Source of the DNA: DATLYF01 sp035575095
GTDB taxonomy: Bacteria; Pseudomonadota; Gammaproteobacteria; Competibacterales; Competibacteraceae
Direction: 5' to 3'
Length of the DNA stretch: 22,181 bases
Assembly (NCBI GenBank): GCA_035575095.1
Contig: DATLYF010000112.1
Coordinates: 1-22,181 of the forward strand
The translations under genes were made by a program, and so were the position numbers. Positions 14,903-21,441 of the stretch are shown here, piece by piece (the stretch's first letter is position 1; each line of letters begins with the position of its first letter). The notes below the pieces were generated by a model, which worked only from the letters and a program-made list of their open reading frames with translations, ran no database searches and had not been told where the DNA came from.

Positions 14903-15014
14903 CGTCCGCCCGTCACCTCGTCTCAGAAGCGCCACCACCTCGACGCGGCGCGGAGTTTACCAGATCGCATCCGGCAACCGTACCCCCGCCGCCTCGGGTG
15001 CGCAATACCGCCTA

Positions 15015-15917
15015 TCACTCTAGTGGCACCACCGTGGCCGACAGCCCCATGGCCTGGATGCTGTCGCGGATGCGCTCGCTCTGCTGTGGATTGCTCTGCG
15101 GACCCACCCGCACCCGGTAGAGCGGCTGACCGTTGACCTGGATGCGCTCGACGCTGGCGTTGATGCCGCCGGCGCGCAGCCGGTCGCGCACCGAAGCTGC
15201 GTTCTGCTCCAGAGCGTAACTGCCCACTTGCACCGCCCAACGGCCGGGCGCGGCGGCCTGGCGCGGAGCGGGCGCCGGCTCCGCTGCCGCCGGCGTCTGG
15301 GCGGTGGGCGTGCTGGCGCGACCGACCAGCTCGATTTTGGGCAGCTCCGGTTCCGACTTGGGGGCCGGTTTCGGCGGCTCCGGCCTGGAGGCCGAGCGGG
15401 ACGGCTCGGCCGGCGTCACCGGCACCGGCTTGGGCGTCGGCTTCGGCGGCTCGGCCGCTGTCACGGGGCTTGATTTGGCCACCGGCTTGGGCGGTTCGGA
15501 TGGGGTCACCGGCGCTGGTTTGGGCGTCGGCTTCGGCGGCTCGCTCGGCGCCGCGGGCGTCGCCTGTCCCGGCAGGGGCTGAGCCTGGGCCGGCTGCCGG
15601 CTGACCAGATCCAGCGGCGGCAGGGCCGGCTGTGGCTGGGTCGGCTGCAGCGAAGGCTGGGGCTGGGTCGGCAGCGCGCCACCGGCCTGCACGGGTGGCG
15701 GCTCGGCCGCAGTGGGCACCGGTGGCGTGACCGGAGTTGGCGGCGGCATGGAGATCACCATCCCCTCCTCCTGCCCTTCGGGCCGCGGCGGCACCGGGGT
15801 GGTCACCACCGGCCGGCCGAAATCGTCGGGTTTGCGCACCAGCTCCGGAACGATGATGATCGCCAGCGCCACCAGCACGGCTGCGCCGATCAGACGCTGC
15901 TTCAATCGGGTCTCCAC
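15015..15917 (-). CDS. dedD: SPOR-domain membrane protein, DedD-like
   Basis: This 300-residue protein has one N-terminal membrane anchor (about residues 10-24). A long Pro-rich periplasmic linker (38-222) follows, then a C-terminal SPOR domain (226-300), which binds denuded septal peptidoglycan. The SPOR start is visible as RWAVQVGSYALEQNA and the end as YRVRVGPQ. Such proteins localise to the division septum; E. coli DedD does so and its gene lies at the same place, between folC and cvpA. The start is a GTG with GGAGG nine bases upstream, two bases after the folC stop, so translation is probably coupled. The linker contains three 15-residue repeats (separate entry). The symbol rests on synteny and architecture, since SPOR linkers do not conserve sequence. 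Confidence 0.88.
   Translation of the reverse strand: METRLKQRLIGAAVLVALAIIIVPELVRKPDDFGRPVVTTPVPPRPEGQEEGMVISMPPPTPVTPPVPTAAEPPPVQAGGALPTQPQPSLQPTQPQPALPPLDLVSRQPAQAQPLPGQATPAAPSEPPKPTPKPAPVTPSEPPKPVAKSSPVTAAEPPKPTPKPVPVTPAEPSRSASRPEPPKPAPKSEPELPKIELVGRASTPTAQTPAAAEPAPAPRQAAAPGRWAVQVGSYALEQNAASVRDRLRAGGINASVERIQVNGQPLYRVRVGPQSNPQQSERIRDSIQAMGLSATVVPLE
15411..15545 (-). repeat. Three in-frame 45-base repeats coding Pro-rich linker units in dedD
   Basis: Residues 125-139, 140-154 and 155-169 of the SPOR protein are three 15-residue units of pattern (S/A)EPPKPxxKxxPVTx. A degenerate fourth unit follows (AEPSRSAS...) and a further EPPKPAPK near residue 180. Units one and three are most alike. 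The array is a likely site of length change by slippage or recombination; variation between strains is an inference. Confidence 0.8.
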
Positions 15918-15919
15918 GC

Positions 15920-17218
15920 TCAGCTTCCTCCGCCGACGACCCCGCTGGTCAGGGCCTCGGCTACCGTATGAAACGAACCGAATACCAGGATGCGATCACC
16001 CGCGTGGGCCTGGGCGCGAGCAGCGATGCAGGCCTCTGCCACCGTCTCATGGACCGACAGCGGCGCCTTGCCCAGCACAGCCTCCAGCGCTGCCGCCAGG
16101 GCCGCCGCCAGTTGCCCGCCGCTGCGGCCACGGGGACCGCTCAGCCCAGCCGTGAACCAGGCGTCCACCCGCGGGGCCAGCAGCTTGGCCACGGCAGCGG
16201 CGTCCTTGTCGGCCAACATGCCCATCACTGCCAGGGTGCGCCCTGTACAGGGCCGCTCCGCCAGGCAGTCGGCCAGCACCACCGCGCCGTGGGGGTTGTG
16301 GGTGACATCGAGGATCCATTCCACCTCCCCCGGCACCACCTGGAACCTCCCCGCGATCCGGGCCTCCTGCAGACCGCGGCAGATGGCCGCCTGCGCCACC
16401 GGCAGACCCAGGCGCTGCAACACCATCAGCACCCCGGCGGCGTTCTGCAGCTGATGGCGTCCGGCCAGAGCAGGCCAGGGCAGGTCCTGCAGGCGGGTAT
16501 CGCGGCTCCACCAGGACCAGCTCTGTCCGCTCTCGTCGGGTCGATAACCGAAATCGCGCCCGCATAGGTCGAGTGGCACGCCTTCTGTCTGGGCGTAGGC
16601 GCGCACGCTGGTCGGCGGCTGCGGATCGCTGCACACCGCGGGCCGCCCGGGACGGAAGATGCCGGCCTTTTCCCGGCCGATGCTGTCTCGGTCCGGTCCC
16701 AGCCACTCGGTGTGATCCAGGCCGATGGCGGTGAGCAAGGCGACGTCGGCATCCACCACGTTGACCGCATCCAGCCGACCACCCAGGCCGACCTCGAGCA
16801 CCGCCACATCCAGTGCCGCCTCGCGGAAGATCAGGAAGGCCGCCAGGGTACCGAACTCGAAATACGTCAGGGAGATGTCGCCGCGCGCCTCGTCCACCCT
16901 GTGGAAGGCGCCGCACAGGGTGGCGTCGTCCACCTCTGCACCGTTCAGGCGGATGCGTTCGTTGTAGCGCAGCAGGTGGGGCGAGGTGTAGGCACCTACC
17001 CGATAGCCGGCAGCGCGCAGCACCGCCTCCAGCATGGCCACGCTGGAGCCCTTGCCGTTGGTGCCGGCGACCGTGATCACCTTGTGCCGGGGTGGCTCGG
17101 AGAATAACCGCGAATAGACCAGGCGCAGCCGCTCCAGACCGAAATCCATGGTGGTGGGATGCAGGCTCTCCTGCCACGCCAGCCATTCGGCCAGGGTACG
17201 GAAACGGGGCTCGGACAT
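15920..17218 (-). CDS. folC: Bifunctional folylpolyglutamate synthase/dihydrofolate synthase
   Basis: This is a 432-residue Mur-ligase-family enzyme. In folate synthesis it adds glutamate to dihydropteroate and extends the polyglutamate tail of folates, using ATP. The P-loop is GTNGKGS (52-58). Further family marks are SPHLLRYNERIRLNG, LEVGLGGRLDAVN, GLDHTEWLG and the C-terminal DVTHNPHG motif. Length matches the usual 420-440 residues. The ATG at 17218 gives MSEPRFRTLAEWL, a typical N terminus; longer upstream starts read into accD and have unrelated sequence. It begins eight bases after the accD stop with only a weak ribosome-binding site, which suggests coupling to accD. accD-folC-dedD is a conserved gammaproteobacterial order. 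Confidence 0.96.
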   Translation of the reverse strand: MSEPRFRTLAEWLAWQESLHPTTMDFGLERLRLVYSRLFSEPPRHKVITVAGTNGKGSSVAMLEAVLRAAGYRVGAYTSPHLLRYNERIRLNGAEVDDATLCGAFHRVDEARGDISLTYFEFGTLAAFLIFREAALDVAVLEVGLGGRLDAVNVVDADVALLTAIGLDHTEWLGPDRDSIGREKAGIFRPGRPAVCSDPQPPTSVRAYAQTEGVPLDLCGRDFGYRPDESGQSWSWWSRDTRLQDLPWPALAGRHQLQNAAGVLMVLQRLGLPVAQAAICRGLQEARIAGRFQVVPGEVEWILDVTHNPHGAVVLADCLAERPCTGRTLAVMGMLADKDAAAVAKLLAPRVDAWFTAGLSGPRGRSGGQLAAALAAALEAVLGKAPLSVHETVAEACIAARAQAHAGDRILVFGSFHTVAEALTSGVVGGGS

Positions 17219-17226
17219 GGCGCGCG

Positions 17227-18096
17227 TCACGCTTCCCGGAGCGCCGGCCGGCCGGTGAACATGGCCAGCAGACCGGCGAGGCAATCACGCATCTGCCGAC
17301 GGTCGACGATCATGTCGATGGCGCCGTGCTCCAGCAGGAACTCGCTGCGCTGGAAGCCCTCGGGCAGCTTCTCGCGCACCGTCTGCTCGATCACCCGCGG
17401 TCCGGCGAAACCGATCAGGGCCTTGGGCTCGGCCACGTTGACATCACCGAGCATGGCCAGGCTGGCCGAGACGCCGCCCATGGTGGGATCGGTGAGCACC
17501 GAGATGTAGGGAATGCCTTCGGCGGCGAGCTTGGCCAGGATGGCGCTGGTCTTGGCCATCTGCATCAGCGACACCAGGGCCTCCTGCATGCGTGCCCCGC
17601 CGCTGGCGGCGAAGCAGATCAGGGGGATCTGCTCCTCCAAGGCGATGCGTGCGGCGCGCACGAAACGCTCGCCCACCACCGAGCCCATGGAGCCGCCCAT
17701 GAACTCGAACTCGAAGGCCGCCACCACCACCGGCATGCCCTTGAGGGTACCGCGCATGGCCACCAGGGCGTCCTTCTCGTTGCACTCCTTCTGCGCTTGG
17801 GCGAGGCGGTCCTTGTACTTCTTGCTGTCCCTGAATTTGAGGAAGTCGATGGGCTCGACCTCAGCACCGATCTCCATCCGCCCTTCCTCGTCGAGGAAGC
17901 TGTGCAGGCGGGCGCGGGCGCCGATGCGCATGTGGTGGCCGCATTTAGGGCAGACGTTGAGGTTACGCTCCAGCTCCGCCCGGTAGAGGATGGAGTTGCA
18001 ACTCTCGCACTTGCTCCATACCCCTTCGGGGATCTGACGCTTGCTGCCGCCCTCGGTGCGGATGCGGGAAGGCATGAGTTTCTCGAACCAGCTCAT
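17227..18096 (-). CDS. accD: Acetyl-CoA carboxylase carboxyltransferase subunit beta
   Basis: This 289-residue subunit, together with AccA, transfers the carboxyl group from carboxybiotin to acetyl-CoA to give malonyl-CoA for fatty-acid synthesis. A four-Cys zinc ribbon is at Cys30, Cys33, Cys49 and Cys52 (CESC...CPKC). The crotonase-like carboxyltransferase core includes FMGGSMGSVVGE, ASGGARMQE and DPTMGGVSAS, which contribute the oxyanion holes. The start at 18096 gives the common MSWFEKL N terminus; an upstream ATG at 18147 would overlap trpF and adds 17 non-family residues. AGGA lies 11 bases upstream. It follows trpF by 47 bases. accA is not in the window. Confidence 0.98.
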   Translation of the reverse strand: MSWFEKLMPSRIRTEGGSKRQIPEGVWSKCESCNSILYRAELERNLNVCPKCGHHMRIGARARLHSFLDEEGRMEIGAEVEPIDFLKFRDSKKYKDRLAQAQKECNEKDALVAMRGTLKGMPVVVAAFEFEFMGGSMGSVVGERFVRAARIALEEQIPLICFAASGGARMQEALVSLMQMAKTSAILAKLAAEGIPYISVLTDPTMGGVSASLAMLGDVNVAEPKALIGFAGPRVIEQTVREKLPEGFQRSEFLLEHGAIDMIVDRRQMRDCLAGLLAMFTGRPALREA

Positions 18097-18143
18097 GGTA
18101 ATGAATGTCCTCGAAGTATCCGGGATCTCGTCCGGGGCGACGC

Positions 18144-18791
18144 TCACGCGGCCCGCTCACCGGCGGCAACGGCAGCGACGAAGCGCGCCATACGCACCTC
18201 GTCCTTGATGCCCTTGGCGGTCTCGACGCCGCTGCTCACGTCCACGGCATAAGGGTGTACCTGCGCCACCGCGGCGGCCACATTGTCGGCGTCCAGTCCG
18301 CCGGCCAGCACCAGCGGCAGGGTACGCGCCGCCGGCGCGGGAATGGCGGCCCAGTCGAAGGCTCGGCCGCTGCCACCGCTCTTGCCACCGCCGTGGCTGT
18401 CCAGCAGCAGGCCGGCGGCATCGGGGTAGCGGCGCTGATAATCCTCCACCCGCGCCCCGCCACCCATGGGCACGGCCTTGAGATAGGGCCGGCCGAAGCC
18501 GCGGCAGTAGTCGGCGCTCTCGGCGCCGTGGAACTGCAGCAGCGCCAGCGGAACCCGCGCCAATACCGCGCGCACCCACTCCGGCTCGGCGTCCACGAAC
18601 AGTCCGACGGCGCTGACGAAGGGCGGCAGGGCGGTGACGATGGCAGCGGCCCGCTCGGCGTCCACCGCCCGCGGACTGGGCGGATAGAACACCAGGCCGA
18701 TGGCGTCGGCGCCGAGCCGGGCGGCGGCCTGGCCGTCCTCGGGGCGAGTAATGCCGCAGATCTTGATGCGGGTGCGACGGGCGATATTCAA
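18144..18791 (-). CDS. trpF: Phosphoribosylanthranilate isomerase
   Basis: This enzyme of tryptophan synthesis isomerises N-phosphoribosylanthranilate to the carboxyphenylamino-deoxyribulose form in a TIM barrel. Numbered from the proposed start, RIKICGIT gives the catalytic base Cys12, LLLDS gives the acid Asp131, and the phosphate-binding LAGGLDADN (162-170) and VDVSSGVE (183-190) are intact. The start is uncertain. The only ATG (18887) adds 32 residues without family resemblance, lies in the pyrC promoter region and has no Shine-Dalgarno. The TTG at 18791 gives 215 residues, the normal family length, and is proposed here, though it too lacks a clear ribosome-binding site. It heads the accD-folC-dedD-cvpA-purF-metZ block, as in Pseudomonas, but truA, which precedes it there, is replaced by divergent pyrC. 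Confidence 0.93.
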   Translation of the reverse strand: MNIARRTRIKICGITRPEDGQAAARLGADAIGLVFYPPSPRAVDAERAAAIVTALPPFVSAVGLFVDAEPEWVRAVLARVPLALLQFHGAESADYCRGFGRPYLKAVPMGGGARVEDYQRRYPDAAGLLLDSHGGGKSGGSGRAFDWAAIPAPAARTLPLVLAGGLDADNVAAAVAQVHPYAVDVSSGVETAKGIKDEVRMARFVAAVAAGERAA

Positions 18792-18843
18792 GGCCGGAAC
18801 GCTAACGGGGATTGCTCGGAATGGCGCTAAGAGTACCAGAATT

Positions 18844-18882
18844 CGCCGCCGCCGGCCCGCTGCCGGCACGCCGGTGGCGGCG
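18844..18882 (-). promoter_or_regulatory. GC-rich hairpin in the trpF leader
   Basis: Arms CGCCGCCGCCGG (18844-18855) and CCGGTGGCGGCG (18871-18882) pair over 12 bases with a single mismatch or G-U, enclosing 15 bases. It lies between the putative promoter and the likely TTG start of trpF, so it would be at the 5' end of that mRNA. It may simply reflect GC-rich triplet repetition; function is unknown. Confidence 0.4.
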
Positions 18883-18889
18883 TGCATGC

Positions 18890-18899
18890 ATTATATAAT
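18890..18899. promoter_or_regulatory. Palindromic -10-like element between trpF and pyrC
   Basis: ATTATATAAT is a perfect palindrome giving TATAAT on both strands (plus 18894-18899, minus 18895-18890). It is the only AT-rich spot in this intergenic stretch and is placed to serve pyrC rightward and trpF leftward. No convincing -35 is seen for pyrC. A TTGCGG 15 bases away on the minus strand is a weak candidate for trpF. Confidence 0.5.
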
Positions 18900-18932
18900 G
18901 CGGTGTTTCGCCGCAACCCCCGGATAACCGCC

Positions 18933-19967
18933 ATGCGACTGACTCTTACCCGCCCCGACGACTGGCATCTGCACGTACGCGACGGTGCCGTGCTGGCCCA
19001 TGTGGTGCCGCACACGGCGCGCCAGTTCGCCCGTGCCATCATCATGCCCAACCTGCGCCCGCCGGTGACCACCGCCGAACAGGCTCTGGCCTACCGCGCG
19101 CGCATCCTAGCGGCGGTGCCCGCGGGGCTCGACTTCCAGCCGCTGATGACCCTGTATCTCACCGACAACAGCGCGCCTGCCGAGATGGCGCGGGCCAGGG
19201 CCGCCGGCGTGGTAGCCTGCAAGCTCTACCCGGCCGGCGCTACCACCAATTCCGACTCCGGCGTAACCGTCATCGAGCGCATCTATCCGGTGCTGGAGGC
19301 GATGCAGGAAGCAGGGCTGCTGTTGCTAGTGCACGGCGAGGTCACCGATCCCGAGGTGGACATCTTCGATCGCGAGGCGGTATTCATCGAGCGTGTGCTG
19401 GAACCCATCGTGCGCCGCTTTCCCGGCCTCAGGGTGGTGCTGGAGCACATCACCACCGGCGATGCCGCCGACTATGTGCGCGAGGCGCCCGCCACGGTAG
19501 CTGCTACCGTCACTGCCCATCATTTGCTCTACAACCGCAACGCCATCTTCCAGGGCGGTATCCGGCCCCACTACTACTGCCTGCCGGTGCTGAAACGCGA
19601 GACTCACCGCCAGGCCCTGGTGGCTGCCGCCACCTCGGGCAATCCCAAGTTCTTCCTCGGCACCGACAGCGCCCCCCACGCTCGCCATACCAAGGAGGCA
19701 GCCTGTGGCTGTGCCGGCTGCTACACCGCCGCCCACGCCATGGCCTTGTATGCCGAGGCCTTCGAGCAGGCCGGCGCCCTGCATCGGCTGGAGGGTTTCG
19801 CCAGCTTCTTCGGCGCCGATTTCTACGGCCTGCCGCGCAACCGTGGCACCCTCATCCTGGAAAAGGCGGAAACCCCGGTGCCGGCCGCTCTGCCCTTCGG
19901 CGCCGACGAACTGGTGCCGCTGCGCGCCGGTGAGACAGTCGGCTGGCGCGTGCTCGGGAGCGAGTGA
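18933..19967 (+). CDS. pyrC: Dihydroorotase (class II)
   Basis: This 344-residue zinc amidohydrolase closes N-carbamoyl-aspartate to dihydroorotate in pyrimidine synthesis. The first metal ligands are in DDWHLHVRDG (His12, His14). The carbamylated bridging lysine is Lys97 in ACKLYPAGATTNSD. Further His ligands are in LVHGEVTD and LEHITTGD, and the catalytic Asp is in GTDSAPH. Length and motifs match the short E. coli-type PyrC rather than the longer class I enzymes. The ATG at 18933 gives MRLTLTRPDDWHLH, the usual start; an in-frame ATG at 18882 lies before the promoter element. The ribosome-binding site is weak (GGATAA eight bases upstream). It is divergent from trpF and ends six bases from the convergent methyltransferase gene. 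Confidence 0.97.
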   Translation: MRLTLTRPDDWHLHVRDGAVLAHVVPHTARQFARAIIMPNLRPPVTTAEQALAYRARILAAVPAGLDFQPLMTLYLTDNSAPAEMARARAAGVVACKLYPAGATTNSDSGVTVIERIYPVLEAMQEAGLLLLVHGEVTDPEVDIFDREAVFIERVLEPIVRRFPGLRVVLEHITTGDAADYVREAPATVAATVTAHHLLYNRNAIFQGGIRPHYYCLPVLKRETHRQALVAAATSGNPKFFLGTDSAPHARHTKEAACGCAGCYTAAHAMALYAEAFEQAGALHRLEGFASFFGADFYGLPRNRGTLILEKAETPVPAALPFGADELVPLRAGETVGWRVLGSE

Positions 19968-19973
19968 GGACGG

Positions 19974-21074
19974 TCACCCCCGCCGCAGCAGCGCCAGCGT
20001 CTCCACATGATAGGTCTGGGGGAAGAAGTCATAAGGGGTGATGCGCTCCACCTCATAGCCGGCCGCGCACAGCCGTCGCAGATCGCGGGCCAGGGTGCCG
20101 GCGCTGCAGGATAGATAGGCCAGCCGGATCGGCCGATACTCCTGGCACACCCAGGCCAGCACCTCTGGCTCGACCCCGGTGCGCGGCGGGTTGAGATAGA
20201 GCAGGCGCAAGTCCACGGCCTGGCCTTGCGCCCAGGCGCGCAACTGCGGCAGGCGCTGGGCGCAGGCGCCGCGCAGCAGCTCGGCCTCAGGCGCGTTGAG
20301 ACGGGCACATTCCAGCGCCGCGCCGCCCAGCTCCACGCCCACGGCGCAGGCACCGCGCGCCTGCCAGCGCACCAGGGTGGCGCCGCTGCCGCAGTACAGA
20401 TCCACTACCGCGTCGCCGGGGCGGGGAGCGAGGAAGGCCTCGGCCTCGTCCACGGACTGCCGATAGAGGGCCGGAATGAGCTGCTGGAAAGCGCCGGGTT
20501 CGTACACCAGGCCCTGGTCGTCGCGGGAGCGCGACTGCCCCCACAGCAGCCGCCAGCCGCGCTTGGCGAACAGCCGCCGGCCGGCAGCGGGATGCAGATT
20601 GAGCCACAGCCCCTCGATGCCGGCCGCCGCCAGTGCGGCCTGCGCCGCCGCGTCCAGCCAGCCGGCATTGGGCTCGCAAGCACTCTTCAGCACCAAGGTA
20701 GCCTGGGCGCCGGCTTGGACATAGAAACGCAGCGGGAATTCGTCCGCCGGCGGTAACGCCGCCATCAGCAGCGCTACCATGGCCCGCACCCGCGGCGAGT
20801 GCACCGGGCAGTGGGGGATGGCGACCAGTTCTCTGCCTACCCACAGGCCGAAGCGCCAGCCCGCCTGCGCCGACCACTGCGCCGATAGGGCGACCTTGTC
20901 GCGGTAGCCCCAGCGCTCCTCCCCGCGGACCGCGCACAGCGGCGCCAGCCGCTGCGCCCAGGGCGCCAGGCGGCGGGCCAGCCATTCCTGTTTCTGCGCC
21001 GCGCTGGCCGCGGCGTCCAGCAATCGATGGGCGCAGCCCCGGCAGCGGGGCTCGCAGCCCTCTCGCAGTAGCAT
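19974..21074 (-). CDS. TrmA/RumA-family RNA (uracil-5-)-methyltransferase, lacking a TRAM domain
   Basis: This 366-residue protein is a SAM-dependent RNA m5U methyltransferase by motif. An N-terminal Cys cluster CEPRCRGC (Cys7, Cys11, Cys14) plus Cys89 in HCPVHSP matches the four-Cys 4Fe-4S arrangement of RumA/RlmD. The SAM-binding DLYCGSGATL is at 225-234, the NPPRTG motif at 295-300, the nucleophile Cys323 in LSCSAGTLARD, and the usual C-terminal FFPQTYHVETL is present. The N-terminal TRAM domain of RlmD is absent: the protein starts at the Cys cluster. Which rRNA or tRNA uridine it modifies is unknown, so no symbol is given. GTG at 21077 and ATG at 21074 are adjacent; GGAG lies seven bases before the GTG and ten before the ATG, and ATG was taken. 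Confidence 0.88.
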   Translation of the reverse strand: MLLREGCEPRCRGCAHRLLDAAASAAQKQEWLARRLAPWAQRLAPLCAVRGEERWGYRDKVALSAQWSAQAGWRFGLWVGRELVAIPHCPVHSPRVRAMVALLMAALPPADEFPLRFYVQAGAQATLVLKSACEPNAGWLDAAAQAALAAAGIEGLWLNLHPAAGRRLFAKRGWRLLWGQSRSRDDQGLVYEPGAFQQLIPALYRQSVDEAEAFLAPRPGDAVVDLYCGSGATLVRWQARGACAVGVELGGAALECARLNAPEAELLRGACAQRLPQLRAWAQGQAVDLRLLYLNPPRTGVEPEVLAWVCQEYRPIRLAYLSCSAGTLARDLRRLCAAGYEVERITPYDFFPQTYHVETLALLRRG

Positions 21075-21441
21075 CACCGTCTTGCTCCGTCACACTCCGC
21101 TGCGGGCAGCTCCTGCAAACCCGCTATTCCCTTGAGTCAGGGTCAGCGGCTGACTCTGTAACCGGACCAGAAGTATTTGTAACGAATTGTAAGTACGAGG
21201 TCGCTGTGCAACTTTGCGTAACCACCCTGCGCTATATAAGCAGGAGTGAACGCCGGGCCATGCCCAGTTCACCTGCGCAGTCCGTGCAGGTAGCGGATCA
21301 CTACTCCTCTAGCATGCCTCCCGGGTCGCGGTCAGCAGGCATTAGGGATGACGCAACGGCCGTCAGAGCCGCAACGGTTTCGAATCGGCATCCGACCGAA
21401 CGCAACCACCCCTGTTCAGGAATCTTCGGGAGAATGCGCCC
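21075..21441. other. Intergenic region between the methyltransferase and MHYT genes
   Basis: This is a gap of 367 bases between two divergent genes. It holds an inverted repeat GAGTCAG (21134-21140) / CTGACTC (21150-21156) with a nine-base spacer, possibly an operator or leader hairpin; no T-run follows it. A TATATAAG element (21233-21240) resembles a -10 or extended -10 but has no well-spaced -35. A reading frame of 79 codons (GTG 21206 to TGA 21445), with GAGG five bases before the GTG, ends in an ATGA overlap with the MHYT gene; its Arg/Ser/Pro-rich product resembles nothing I recognise. I see no tRNA and no convincing riboswitch. Confidence 0.5.

Noticed and set aside
14954..14959. TAAACT (minus strand) as a -10 element for cvpA-purF
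   Set aside because: The -10 is fair and lies in a 112-base gap, but no -35 at proper spacing is visible. It is too weak to list.
13382..15136. 584-codon plus-strand frame opposite purF and cvpA
   Set aside because: It crosses several minus-strand genes and intergenic gaps and has no domain. It is a codon-bias artefact.
18900..18932. E. coli-type pyrC leader hairpin with start-site switching
   Set aside because: CGGATAACCG gives only a three-base stem, and the predicted start region lacks the C/G run needed for the nucleotide-sensing mechanism.
21300..21441. Cyclic di-GMP (GEMM) riboswitch ahead of the MHYT gene
   Set aside because: GACGCAACGG near 21350 is only a fragment of the consensus, and the paired receptor elements and tetraloop are not found in the right order.
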